Assembly (NCBI GenBank): GCA_001898225.1
Contig: MKTJ01000015.1
Span: forward strand, 1 to 64,000
Direction of reading: 5' to 3'
Origin: Chloroflexi bacterium 54-19
GTDB taxonomy: Bacteria; Chloroflexota; Chloroflexia; Chloroheliales; Chloroheliaceae
Length of the DNA stretch: 64,000 nt
Under the pieces are notes generated by a model, which did not search any database, was not told the origin of the DNA, and saw only the letters and a list, made by a program, of their open reading frames with translations. This document shows positions 17,637 through 26,392 of this stretch, piece after piece (the first letter of the stretch is position 1; every line of letters begins with the position of its first letter). The translations under genes were made by a program, and so were the position numbers.

Positions 17637-17939
17637 AAAAAGCCGATTAAGATTGAGAGATTAAATATTTGCCAAACCAGTGATAGGACAATGTGACAAA
17701 ATCATGAAGATTAACCAATCTTCAGAAAATCCGATAATGAAAACTAATTAAAGACCCAGAATTGGGGGTTTGAATTTAGTTCCGTTTGTTACTGCACAAA
17801 AAAGACGACTGTAGGATAACCCATTCAACCCAAGCCGGTTATAAACCACGATTTGCCACTGTTTAACCGGTTACGCCTGTTATTTTGCTTTGACAAACCC
17901 GGTTTGCCGACCGTAGGGTTGCCCGGAGTGATGTATTAA

Positions 17940-17970
17940 TAGTACTTTGGTTTACAGTGCGTAGTACTTT
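17940..17970. repeat. Tandem TAGTACTTT direct repeats
   Basis: TAGTACTTT occurs at 17940-17948 and 17962-17970, a 22-base centre-to-centre spacing (two helical turns), which suits cooperative binding by an OmpR-type regulator. Related RGTACTTT copies occur at 54260 and 55399. Confidence 0.45.
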
Positions 17971-18380
17971 TTGGTGGTGATTCATATTTATAACATAATC
18001 AGAAAATTGTCAAGGGGTAAATTCACCAATTTATCATAAAAATAAAAAAGTAAACCATCCAATTAATGTTAGTTAAAAATAAAAGCATTTTTTTTACCAA
18101 TAAAAGCACGATATTACCTCAAAACTTCCTGGATTTGCTAATGAAAAATTAATACACATCTTATTTCGCTAATTTTTACAACCAATTACTGGTTATTCAC
18201 CTGAGGATCCCTCCTTTTGAAGGCGAATAGAATTATCTTTTTTTAATCTATATGATAATAGTATTCCTCAACTTTTAATATCTTATGTATATAAATGCCC
18301 GTATGGTAAATTTTCTCCAGTCAATTTTTTTAATAAAGTATAAATTGACTTATCTTAAACAAAGCAAAAGGTGGTGTAAT

Positions 18381-19316
18381 ATGAAAATTTTAGTGACTGG
18401 TGGGGCCGGGTTTATCGCTTCCCATATTGTTGACCTCTATCTGGCTCGGGGCCATGAAGTCATGGTAATAGATAACCTGTGGGAAAAAGGCGGGGGTAAA
18501 TTACAGAATCTTAATCCGGCGGCCCGCTTTTATAATCTGGATATTCGCAGCCGGGAAGCCGCCAATTTAATCAAGGATGAAAAACCGGAGGTTGTTAATC
18601 TTCATGCCGCTCAGCACTCGGTCAAGATTTCGACCGATTTTCCCGAACTGGATGCCCAGGTGAATGTCCTGGGTATGCTTAATTTACTCGAGGCTTGTAT
18701 CACTGCCGGAACCCGCAAGGTGATTTTCGCCAGTAGCGGCGCGACCTATGGCCCGCCCCAGATACTGCCGGTTACCGAGATTACTCCGCAGCGACCGGTT
18801 TCACCTTATGGCATCACCAAGATGGTCCTGGAACATTATCTTCGCTACTATCAAGCCGACCGGGGGCTAAATTATACGATTTTCCGCTATGGTAATATCT
18901 TCGGGCCACGTCAGGATCCTAACGGTGAGGCCGGGGTTATTTCAATTTTCGCGAAACGTATTCTTAATGGCGAAACGGTACGGATAGACTGGGACGGCAA
19001 CCAGCAGAAAGATTACCTTTTTGTCGGGGACGTGGCGGCGGCTAACCTGTTGGCCCTGACGCAGGGTGATAACGAGATTTTTTGCCTGGGAAGCGGTAAA
19101 GGCACCTCGGTAAATGAACTTTTCCGCCAACTCTGTGCCATTATAGGCCGGGAAGTGCCGGTGGTCCGCGCCCCCAGAAGACCCGGCGACATCTACCAGG
19201 CTTACTTCGACTCTTCCAGGGCTCACCAGGTTTTAGGTTGGTACCCTCAAACCGAGTTGGAGGAGGGTCTGCGGCGGACCGTTGAATTCTTTGCTCCGCA
19301 GCTCGCTGTCCAATAA
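18381..19316 (+). CDS. NAD-dependent epimerase/dehydratase (GalE-like, extended SDR)
   Basis: A sugar-nucleotide epimerase or dehydratase of about 311 aa. ILVTGGAGFIASHIVDLY is the NAD-binding Rossmann motif; ASSGATYG supplies the catalytic Ser/Thr, and Tyr143 and Lys147 form YGITK. GNIFGPRQDPNGEAGV and the RRPGDI motif near the C-terminus are typical of UDP-glucose/UDP-GlcNAc 4-epimerases. The exact sugar is not determined. The reading frame is open from 18285, but I place the start at 18381 because AAAGGTGG lies just upstream and the Rossmann strand begins at residue 2. It is the first gene of the long plus-strand array. Confidence 0.92.
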   Translation: MKILVTGGAGFIASHIVDLYLARGHEVMVIDNLWEKGGGKLQNLNPAARFYNLDIRSREAANLIKDEKPEVVNLHAAQHSVKISTDFPELDAQVNVLGMLNLLEACITAGTRKVIFASSGATYGPPQILPVTEITPQRPVSPYGITKMVLEHYLRYYQADRGLNYTIFRYGNIFGPRQDPNGEAGVISIFAKRILNGETVRIDWDGNQQKDYLFVGDVAAANLLALTQGDNEIFCLGSGKGTSVNELFRQLCAIIGREVPVVRAPRRPGDIYQAYFDSSRAHQVLGWYPQTELEEGLRRTVEFFAPQLAVQ

Positions 19317-19495
19317 GAATCCGGGGGTCCATTGTTAAGGTCATAACCTTTACGCGCCCCTGGTTCCTCTTTTTGGTGGTTAAAAAAAGTGTCACAGGAA
19401 TTACAGTGAATTTCATTAGGCTATCACTATGAAATATTAAATTGACTCCACCGGCAAAACTTCTGCTAAACAATATCGGACTGAGGGAAAACCGG

Positions 19496-20776
19496 ATGAG
19501 TAGAATTTACCTCTCGACACAAACAGATTCACCCGAAAAGAATACGTCTGAAGACGAGAATTCACCTGGCGCAATGGGCCAGGCCCAGGAAAAGCCAAAA
19601 ATCTTGGTACTCACCCAGGTCCTACCTTTCCCGCCGGATGCCGGGCCGAAAATCAAGACTTTTAATCTGATTAAATACCTGGCCCGCGATTATGCCATTA
19701 CGCTTGTTTCATTTGTGCGTCCCGAAAATACCCCGGAGCATTTGGCAAAATTCCTGGAGTATTGTGAGGAGGTCCACTATGTGACAATCCGGCGCAGCCG
19801 CTGGCGCGACGGACTGGCCTTACTACGCAGCTTTTTCTCTACCAAACCGTTCTTAATTGTCCGGGATGAATCCCGCCAGATGACCCGGCTCTTGAAAGAA
19901 CTGGTAACGAAAAAAGAGTTTGCGCTTGTCCATGCCGACCAGCTAAATATGGCCCAATACGGTTTGCCTTTGCCGGTGAAAAACCACCTGTTGGACCAGC
20001 ACAACGCGGTCTGGAAAATTATCGACCGCCTCAGCAAAGGTGAAACTAACCCGTTTAAGAAAGCCTTGATGAAATTTGAGACTTTCAAGTTACGGCGTTA
20101 CGAGCAACAAATTTGTCGTCGCTTCGAGGTAGTTCTGGCTGTGAACCGGCAAGATGCCGAGGCGTTGAAGGTAGCTTGCGAGGTCATTCCTATCGGCGTG
20201 GATGCAGTTGGAACAGAACCTTTAGCCCTGCAACCGGGTTCGCTCAATCTGGTAAGCCTGGGGACCATGTTTTACCCGCCAAACGTGGAGGGGGTTATCT
20301 GGTTCGCCACGCAGGTTTTACCATTAATCCAGGAGGCCCGACCAGAAGTAACCTATACTATAATTGGGCCTCGCCCACCCGACATTATTTACGATTTGGC
20401 TCGCCGGAATTCGTGTATCCGGGTTACCGGGTACCTGGCTGACCTTCGTCCGACCCTGGAAGCAAGTTGCGGTTTGGTGGTGCCACTGCTTTCGGGAGGC
20501 GGAATGCGGGTCAAGATTCTTGAGGCGCTTTCCCTTGGGTTACCCGTTATCTCAACGACTATAGGGGCAGAAAGCATCAATCTTGAAAACGAAAAAACCG
20601 GCCTGCTAGCCGATACACCGCAAGAATTTGCGCAATCCTGCTTAAAACTCCTGAATGAGCCCGACCTTCAGGTGACATTGTCAAACGCTGGCCGCCAGTT
20701 AGCCCTGGAACAATATGATTTCCGTAAGGCCTACGCGCCTTTGACGAAAATTTATTCCAACCTGATACCGCAATAG
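19496..20776 (+). CDS. Family 4 glycosyltransferase
   Basis: A GT-B transferase of about 426 aa. The N-terminal domain opens with ILVLTQVLPFPPDAGPKIKT, the pattern of a GT4 subfamily found in exopolysaccharide loci. The C-terminal domain has the donor-binding run PLLSGGGMRVKILEALSLG followed by GLPVISTTIGAE and AESINLENEKTGLLAD. The glycine-rich loop binds the acceptor side and E-x7-E binds the nucleotide sugar. The frame extends to 19442, but GAGGGAAAACCGG upstream of the ATG at 19496 favours the later start. Close relatives lie at 23269 and 56759 in this window. Donor and acceptor are unknown. Confidence 0.9.
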   Translation: MSRIYLSTQTDSPEKNTSEDENSPGAMGQAQEKPKILVLTQVLPFPPDAGPKIKTFNLIKYLARDYAITLVSFVRPENTPEHLAKFLEYCEEVHYVTIRRSRWRDGLALLRSFFSTKPFLIVRDESRQMTRLLKELVTKKEFALVHADQLNMAQYGLPLPVKNHLLDQHNAVWKIIDRLSKGETNPFKKALMKFETFKLRRYEQQICRRFEVVLAVNRQDAEALKVACEVIPIGVDAVGTEPLALQPGSLNLVSLGTMFYPPNVEGVIWFATQVLPLIQEARPEVTYTIIGPRPPDIIYDLARRNSCIRVTGYLADLRPTLEASCGLVVPLLSGGGMRVKILEALSLGLPVISTTIGAESINLENEKTGLLADTPQEFAQSCLKLLNEPDLQVTLSNAGRQLALEQYDFRKAYAPLTKIYSNLIPQ

Positions 20777-20821
20777 GCCGGTTGGGTTTAACGGTACATT
20801 AGTGAAAAATCACTAAAAAAG

Positions 20822-20860
20822 GCCGGTCTAGTAGTATCAGGTGAACCGGCAAGCTTTTTC
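20822..20860 (+). terminator. Possible terminator after GT4
   Basis: GCCGGT at 20822-20827 pairs with ACCGGC at 20845-20850 around a 17-base loop and is followed by AAGCTTTTTC. The stem is short, so termination may be partial. A second hairpin (TTAGTGA/TCACTAA, 20799-20816) lies just before it. Confidence 0.45.
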
Positions 20861-21082
20861 TTAACATAATGGGCACCGTCCTGGTTTGAGCGGGCTGGTG
20901 GCCTGTTTTCTCTGGCTTGGGCGCGTGCCGTTGCGATTGTATTTTAATGCCCGGCCTTTACGAGCAGGGAGTTTTTGCGTAAGGAGTGACTTTCCTCTGT
21001 CACTTGTAGGAGGCACAGTCCCCACCTCACCAGATTTTATGACTTTGTTACAAAGAACTTAATTGGATTCGGGGTCAAAATA

Positions 21083-21730
21083 ATGAAGCGACTGATAGAT
21101 TTGAAAAGCTTTGGAAGGGTTGAAGCGGTAACATCTCTTGAAATGGATGGGCAGGAGTTGAAAACATTTATTCATAGCACCGCCGAGGTCTCAAGCCAGG
21201 CAAACCTCGGAGAAGGCTGCCGAATCTGGAACCAGGCCCAAATCCGAGAACGGGCCAGCCTGGGCAAACAATGCATCATCGGCAAGGACGTCTATATCGA
21301 CCGGGACGTGGTAATCGGGGATTTTGTAAAAATCCAGAACCAGGCCCAGCTTTTCCGGGGTGCTGTTATTGAGAGCGGAGTATTTATCGGGCCGCGCGTC
21401 TGTTTTACCAACGACCGCTTTCCCAGGGCTATCAATACTGATGGCACGCTCAAGACCGATGATGATTGGGAATTGGAACTGACTTTTGTCAGTTATGGGG
21501 CTTCCATCGGGGCCGGGGCGGTTATTTTGCCCGGCATAAAAATCGGAAGTTTCGCCATGATTGGGGCCGGGGCAGTGGTGAGCAAAGATGTGGCCGACCA
21601 CGAACTGGTGATAGGTTCACCGGCCCGCCATCACGGCTATGTTTGCCGTTGTGGCAGCAAGTTGCAACTGAATTCAAAAGGGGTTAGCTGGTTTTGCAAA
21701 AATTGCCGGGAAAACTATATTTTTAACTAA
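21083..21730 (+). CDS. Hexapeptide-repeat N-acetyltransferase (WlbB/WbpD-like)
   Basis: A 215-aa left-handed beta-helix acetyltransferase. From residue 31 the sequence follows WlbB/WbpD closely: FIHSTAEVSSQANLGEGCRI, then IGDFVKIQNQAQLFRGAVIE, FIGPRVCFTNDRFPRA and VILPGIKIGSFAMIGAGAVV. WlbB-type enzymes acetylate the 3-amino group of UDP-GlcNAc(3N)A. A C-terminal extension ends with C-R-C-G...C-K-N-C, four cysteines that could form a small zinc ribbon, unusual for the family core. The aminotransferase that would supply its substrate begins 100 bp downstream, strongly supporting the pairing. About 30 N-terminal residues precede the helix; a later in-frame Met is possible. Confidence 0.9.
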   Translation: MKRLIDLKSFGRVEAVTSLEMDGQELKTFIHSTAEVSSQANLGEGCRIWNQAQIRERASLGKQCIIGKDVYIDRDVVIGDFVKIQNQAQLFRGAVIESGVFIGPRVCFTNDRFPRAINTDGTLKTDDDWELELTFVSYGASIGAGAVILPGIKIGSFAMIGAGAVVSKDVADHELVIGSPARHHGYVCRCGSKLQLNSKGVSWFCKNCRENYIFN

Positions 21731-21829
21731 TTGGCCCGGTAAGTCTGGTTTTGGAAGTTTGCCTGATGCCAGACTGTCGCAGCAGCGCCGCCTCTCCGGC
21801 TACCGTTTTAATAATTGAGGATAAAACCG

Positions 21830-22951
21830 ATGACATTACTGGATTCAAGAACCCATATACCGATTGCCCGGCCTTTTATCGGCCAGGAAGAACAAGAAGC
21901 AGTATTGCGAGTTATGGCCTCCGGTCAACTGGCCCAGGGCCGGGAAGTGGCGGCCTTTGAGGAAGAATTCGCCAGGGCCTGTGGTGTTGCCTACGCTATC
22001 GCGGTTGCCAACGGCACTACCGCGCTGCACCTGGCTTTGCTGGCTAACGGGGTTGGCCCCGGTGACGAGGTAATCACAACCTCATTTAGTTTTATCGCCA
22101 CCGGTAATGCCATCCTTTTCACGGGGGCCAGACCCGTCTTTGTCGATATAGAGGAGGCTAGTTTTAACCTGGATCCTGAACTTGTGGAAGAGGCTATCAC
22201 CTCCCGAACTAAAGCAATTATGCCGGTCCACCTTTTCGGCCAACCGGCCCGCATGGACCGTTTGATGGAAATTTCCCAGAAATTTAATTTGCCTATTATT
22301 GAGGATGCTTGCCAGGCCCACCTCGCCGTGGCAGAGGGCAAGGGGGTCGGCAGTTTCGGGACCGGTTGTTTTAGTTTCTATCCGACCAAGAATATGACCA
22401 GCGGCGAAGGCGGCATGGTTACGACCGATGACCCGGCAGTCGCCGATAAAGTTCGCATTTTGCGAGGGCATGGCATGCGCCAGCGTTACTATCACGAAAC
22501 ACTGGGTTTTAACTACCGGATGACCGACCTGCACGCCGCTATCGGGCGGGTCCAGTTGAGCCGTTTGAGTGGCTGGAACGAGCAGCGCCAGGCAAACGCC
22601 GCCTTCCTCGACCGCAAACTGGCAGAACTGGGCGCCGGGGTGGTCAGCCCGCCGGTAACGCCTGGCTACAGCCACGTCTACCACCAGTACACCATTCGGG
22701 TCAGGCCGGGGGGCGCAGTTGACCGGGACGGGTTGAAGCAAGCCCTTGAGGGGCGGGGTATCGGCAGCGGGGTTTATTATCCGCTACCGATTCACCGGCA
22801 GGCGGTTTACCAGGACCGGGGCTACAACGATAGCCTGCCCGTGACCGAACGGGCCTGCGCAGAAGTCCTTTCTTTGCCGGTATACCCTGGCCTGGGCAGC
22901 CAAGAACTCGAATATATCGCGGAAGCTGTGGCCGAGGTCACGCGAGGATAA
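21830..22951 (+). CDS. DegT/DnrJ/EryC1/StrS sugar aminotransferase (WbpE/WlbC-like)
   Basis: A PLP-dependent aminotransferase of 373 aa acting on 3-keto (or 4-keto) UDP-sugars. IPIARPFIGQEEQEAV opens the protein; ANGTTALHLAL binds the cofactor phosphate, IEDACQAHLA holds the PLP-contacting Asp, and Lys187 in SFYPTKNMTSGEGG is the Schiff-base lysine. FNYRMTDLHAAIGRVQL is a further family block. The ATG at 21830 has GAGG upstream and is preferred over the TTG at 21815. Paired with the WbpD-like acetyltransferase just upstream and the Gfo/Idh/MocA dehydrogenase at 4216, it fits a 3-keto to 3-amino step in 2,3-diacetamido-hexuronate synthesis (inference). Confidence 0.94.
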   Translation: MTLLDSRTHIPIARPFIGQEEQEAVLRVMASGQLAQGREVAAFEEEFARACGVAYAIAVANGTTALHLALLANGVGPGDEVITTSFSFIATGNAILFTGARPVFVDIEEASFNLDPELVEEAITSRTKAIMPVHLFGQPARMDRLMEISQKFNLPIIEDACQAHLAVAEGKGVGSFGTGCFSFYPTKNMTSGEGGMVTTDDPAVADKVRILRGHGMRQRYYHETLGFNYRMTDLHAAIGRVQLSRLSGWNEQRQANAAFLDRKLAELGAGVVSPPVTPGYSHVYHQYTIRVRPGGAVDRDGLKQALEGRGIGSGVYYPLPIHRQAVYQDRGYNDSLPVTERACAEVLSLPVYPGLGSQELEYIAEAVAEVTRG

Positions 22952-23268
22952 CCTGGTTTGAACTAAGTCTCACACTCAACATCATTACGGCCCCAAAAAA
23001 TTAACCTGCATAACACCAGGTTAATTTTTTATATCAGCGGTTTTCACCGGTCTTTAATCGTTTTCCGGTTAGATAGACTCGGTTTCGAATGTTAACAACC
23101 AGCCCCCGGCCTGGGCAGAGCGTCAAAGCAAGCTAACTCACCTTTTCAGCGCGAATGACTTCGTTTTGCCGGTACGTCTTGCCTGTCAGCAAAAGGCTCA
23201 CTTTGGGAAAATCCCGGTCTTTTCGGAAAAAGTGGTAAAGCCCGGTTTAAATTGCAGGAGAAAAAGTA
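22952..23268. other. Intergenic region with terminator and next promoter
   Basis: These 317 bp hold the terminator at 22995-23034. The remaining sequence up to the GTG at 23269 must contain the promoter for the following genes; no specific element was identified. Confidence 0.4.
22995..23034 (+). terminator. Strong intrinsic terminator
   Basis: Perfect 14-bp arms at 22995-23008 and 23017-23030 flank an 8-base loop, with the T-run built into the 3' arm. It lies 44 bases after the aminotransferase stop and should separate this transcript from the next GT4 gene. The A-rich 5' arm makes it functional in both directions. Confidence 0.85.
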
Positions 23269-24540
23269 GTGCGTATTTTATTTATCACCCCCTATCTACC
23301 CGGCCCACTGCGCACCCGGCCCTTTAATTTTCTCAAAGAACTAAGCGCCAGACACCGGATTACCCTTCTTTCACCTATCTTCGCGTCCGAGGAAGAAGCT
23401 GCCGCGCTTGAACTCGCCCGAACCCTGCCCAATTTAGAAATCAAGACCGTGTTTTTGCCAAAGCTAGAGAGTATTGCCCGGAGTCTCCTGGCCGGGCTGA
23501 CCGGGCAGTCCATGCAGGCTTTTTTCTGTTATAGCTCGGAACTGGTGCGGGCCGCCAGGGAAATCTTGCAGGAAGGGGATTTTCAACTGGTCCATGTCGA
23601 GCATTACCGGGCGGCCTTTTTGGGGCGGGAGTTGCGGTCCACCACAATCCCGGTTGTCTATGATGCGGTCGATTCTATCTCCCTGCTGGTGGAGCGCACC
23701 TTGCGGCATGGCCCGCTTAAACAGCGCCTGGTCAGCGGGTTGGAGTTGGGGGCTACCCGCCGTTATGAAGGGGCTTTAATCTCAGGGGGGGGGTTCGAGC
23801 AGGTCTGCGCTACAAGCCGGGAGGATGCCACGGCCCTGACCCGCCTGGCCGGGCCGGTAAATCCTGGCAGGCGAAACAGGTCACCGGGTGAAGAAATTAG
23901 CCCGGTGACAGTCATTCCCAACGGGGTTAATATCGCGGAATTTACCCCGCCGCCACCCAATTTTAAGCGCCACCCGGCCACAGCTATTTTTACCGGCAAG
24001 ATGAGTTATCACGCCAATGCCGCCGCGGCCCGTTACCTCGTTAAGGAAATCTGGCCGCGTGTCCGGCTTGCCCACCAGGAAGCCCGCCTCTTAATCGTCG
24101 GCAGCAACCCGCCTGAAGATTTGCTGGCTCAATCGGGCCGTTACGGCATCGAGGTTACCGGCTATGTGCCCGACCTCTCCGGTTATTTGAAAATGGCTTC
24201 CGTGTCGGTTTCGCCCCTGGTCTATAGCGTCGGAATCCAGAATAAAGTGCTGGAAGCGATGGCCTGCGCTACCCCCACCATCGCCAGCGCCCAGATTAGC
24301 CGCTCCATAAACGCCAGGGACGGGCAGGAGTTATTGCTGGTGCCGGACCACCAGCCGGCAGCCTTTGCCCGCCGGATTCTGGACCTGTTCGAGAACCCTG
24401 ACCAGGCCGCTCGCCTGGGCCAGGCCGGACGAGATTTTGTTGTGCGCGAACATACCTGGGAGCGGGCTTCCCGGCAACTGGAAGACCTCTGGGAAGCGGC
24501 CCTGGTTCCGCAGGCAGTACCCGCCGCCCTGGTTTCCTGA
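23269..24540 (+). CDS. Family 4 glycosyltransferase
   Basis: A 423-aa GT-B protein. The N-terminal domain begins ILFITPYLPGPLRTRPFNFL, matching the subfamily seen at 19496 and 56759. VIPNGVNIAEF is the inter-domain motif; SPLVYSVGIQNKVLEAMACA and TPTIAS form the donor-binding region, with K-V-L-E-A-M-A typical of GT4. A stretch around residues 195-215 is rich in Gly/Arg and probably a surface loop. The start is GTG with AGGAG about 10 bases upstream. It is the first gene after a strong terminator and lies 83 bp before the initiating sugar phosphotransferase, so the two are likely co-expressed. Sugar specificity is unknown. Confidence 0.9.
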   Translation: MRILFITPYLPGPLRTRPFNFLKELSARHRITLLSPIFASEEEAAALELARTLPNLEIKTVFLPKLESIARSLLAGLTGQSMQAFFCYSSELVRAAREILQEGDFQLVHVEHYRAAFLGRELRSTTIPVVYDAVDSISLLVERTLRHGPLKQRLVSGLELGATRRYEGALISGGGFEQVCATSREDATALTRLAGPVNPGRRNRSPGEEISPVTVIPNGVNIAEFTPPPPNFKRHPATAIFTGKMSYHANAAAARYLVKEIWPRVRLAHQEARLLIVGSNPPEDLLAQSGRYGIEVTGYVPDLSGYLKMASVSVSPLVYSVGIQNKVLEAMACATPTIASAQISRSINARDGQELLLVPDHQPAAFARRILDLFENPDQAARLGQAGRDFVVREHTWERASRQLEDLWEAALVPQAVPAALVS

Positions 24541-24623
24541 GGTTCCAGAGATTATTCCCCCGGCAACCCGGCCATCTATCCCACCGGGTTGTAAATTTGT
24601 TTATCTGTTTAGGAGGTAGGCTT

Positions 24624-26180
24624 GTGGCTCTTACTAACGAATTCATACCTGAAATGCCTTTGCCCCTGGCTTCTTCGCAGACCCCCCTGCTGATAGATAG
24701 AAGACGAACCCGCCAGCGCGTATTTGAGATTGCCGGGCTGGTCCTAATTGACGGTATCGCTTTAGTCCTTAACTTTGCACTGGTCTTCTTTCTCCGCTTC
24801 GAGGTGTTTGGCTTTTTATATGTGCCGCCCGGCTCGGTTTTGCGGTTTTACTCCGAACTGGTCTTCTGGATAACCCCGGCCTTTATCGGGGTTTTCGCCA
24901 TCTACCGCCTCTACAGTCTGCGGGTTTTACACGGCGGCACTACCGAATATCGCCGGATACTGGCGGCCTGTACATTTGCCATAATGGTGCTGCTTATCCT
25001 GAGTTTTTTTCTCGATGAAAAACTCGTAATATCGCGAGCCTGGCTTTTAATGGTCTGGGTTAGCACCATTATGACCCTGGTGGTTACCCGGTTTCTGGTC
25101 CGGCGCGCCCTCTACTTTTTGCGGAGCCGGGGCATCAGTATCGGGCTGACCAGGGTAATTTTTATCGGGGCCAATTCGGAGGTCCAGCAGGTCGCCGAGC
25201 AATTGACCGGGGGCCGTAACCAGCCCGGCCTGGAAGTGGTCGGGTTTGTGGGCGACCGCCGGGCTACCCCGCGCCGGGAAACTATCTCCGGCTCGACCTG
25301 GGAAGCCCGGCGCCGACCGGGGCCGGATTTGAACCTGACCTGGTTGGGTTTGCCGGACAAGGTCCGCGAGATTGTCGAATCCCGGAATGTTGACGAGGTA
25401 ATAATTGCCAGCACTGCCCTTACCCCCCAGGAGCTTTTCGAGGTAACCCGGTCCCTGACGACCAGCCGGGCCCAGTTGCGCCTGTCGCCCAGTCTTTACC
25501 AGATACTGACCACGGGCCTGGAAGTCCAGGAAATAAACGGGGTGCCCCTGGTAACCATCAATAAGGTGCGGATTACCGGGATTAACGCTTTTTTGAAAAG
25601 GTCAATGGATATTCTGGTTTCGTTGGCGGTCCTGACCCTGTTTTCACCTTTCCTGCTGGTCCTGGCCTGGTTGATTAAACATGATTCACCGGGCCCGGTC
25701 TTCCACCGCCGCAGGGTAATCGGGCAGGGCGGGAAAGTCTTTAACGCCTATAAGCTGCGGACCATGGCGGTTAACGGGGAGGAAATTTTGAAAAGCCGCC
25801 CTGAACTGCTGATTGAATTGAACCGGTTTGGCAAGCTCAAGGACGACCCCCGTATAACCCGGCTGGGACGGTTTTTAAGAAAGACCAGCCTGGACGAGTT
25901 GCCCCAGTTGTTTAACGTCCTGCGGGGCCAGATGAGCCTGGTCGGCCCTCGCATGATTACCTACCAGGAAATGATAAAGTTTGGCCGCTGGCAATCCAAC
26001 CTGCTGACGGTCAAACCGGGTCTGACCGGCCTCTGGCAGGTAAGCGGGCGCTCCAATTTGACCTATGAAGACCGAGTCCGGCTCGATATGCAATATATCC
26101 GCAACTATAACATCGGGAGTGATCTCCAAATCCTTTTTCAAACTCTCCCGGTTGTCCTGAAGGGGACAGGTGCCTGGTAG
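24624..26180 (+). CDS. Undecaprenyl-phosphate sugar-1-phosphate transferase (WbaP/WcaJ-type, initiating enzyme)
   Basis: Starts glycan assembly by moving a sugar-1-phosphate from a UDP-sugar onto undecaprenyl phosphate. About 518 aa: four or five N-terminal TM helices (residues about 25-160), a Rossmann-like CoA-binding-type domain (about 170-310), then the catalytic domain. That domain opens with the membrane-dipping helix in FLKRSMDILVSLAV and runs through SPGPVFHRRRVIGQGGKVF, YKLRTMAVNGEE, LKDDPRITRLGRFLRKTSLD and SLVGPRM, ending with VKPGLTGLWQVSGRSNLTY. The GTG at 24624 has AGGAGGT 6 bases upstream; the frame also opens at TTG 24597 without such a site. It is the only initiating enzyme in the window and so probably commits sugar to the whole locus. 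Confidence 0.95.
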   Translation: MALTNEFIPEMPLPLASSQTPLLIDRRRTRQRVFEIAGLVLIDGIALVLNFALVFFLRFEVFGFLYVPPGSVLRFYSELVFWITPAFIGVFAIYRLYSLRVLHGGTTEYRRILAACTFAIMVLLILSFFLDEKLVISRAWLLMVWVSTIMTLVVTRFLVRRALYFLRSRGISIGLTRVIFIGANSEVQQVAEQLTGGRNQPGLEVVGFVGDRRATPRRETISGSTWEARRRPGPDLNLTWLGLPDKVREIVESRNVDEVIIASTALTPQELFEVTRSLTTSRAQLRLSPSLYQILTTGLEVQEINGVPLVTINKVRITGINAFLKRSMDILVSLAVLTLFSPFLLVLAWLIKHDSPGPVFHRRRVIGQGGKVFNAYKLRTMAVNGEEILKSRPELLIELNRFGKLKDDPRITRLGRFLRKTSLDELPQLFNVLRGQMSLVGPRMITYQEMIKFGRWQSNLLTVKPGLTGLWQVSGRSNLTYEDRVRLDMQYIRNYNIGSDLQILFQTLPVVLKGTGAW

Positions 26181-26233
26181 CTTTAGGACTTTACCCACAC
26201 AATCCAATTACATTCTCCAGGGTTCCCCTGAAC

Positions 26234-26262
26234 AAAAGCCCAGCTAATGGGCTTTTTATTTA
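26234..26262 (+). terminator. Intrinsic terminator
   Basis: Perfect 9-bp arms, AAAAGCCCA at 26234-26242 and TGGGCTTTT at 26248-26256, enclose GCTAA and end in a T-rich tract. It lies 53 bases after the sugar phosphotransferase stop. Confidence 0.85.
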
Positions 26263-26392
26263 CCTTTTAAGGCCGGGGCCAGGGACTTATTTAAATCTAT
26301 TAACTTATTCATTTTTTACTTTCACAGGCTTTTTATTAGCAGCACCTACAATCCCCCTTGTAACCAATTATTACAACCCAAAAGCAAGCACA

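Larger units (their letters stand above)
17276..18380. promoter_or_regulatory. 1.1-kb AT-rich divergent regulatory region
   Basis: No gene is supported here; stops are frequent in all frames. Visible structures are a perfect 8+2+8 palindrome at 17619-17636, a 6+1+6 palindrome at 17894-17906, and two copies of TAGTACTTT at 17940 and 17962. The stretch 18000-18380 is very AT-rich. It separates the two-component operon (minus) from the long polysaccharide array (plus). It could hold their promoters, a long leader for the plus array, or a small RNA that cannot be recognised by eye. Confidence 0.55.

Noticed and set aside
18285..18380. N-terminal extension of the epimerase
   Set aside because: The extra 32 residues are not part of the SDR fold, and a good ribosome site precedes the ATG at 18381.
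23269..24540. Possible frameshift in the GT4 gene at the G-run near 23783
   Set aside because: The G-run (9 Gs) is a sequencing-risk site, but the frame continues through all GT4 motifs on both sides, so no break is supported.
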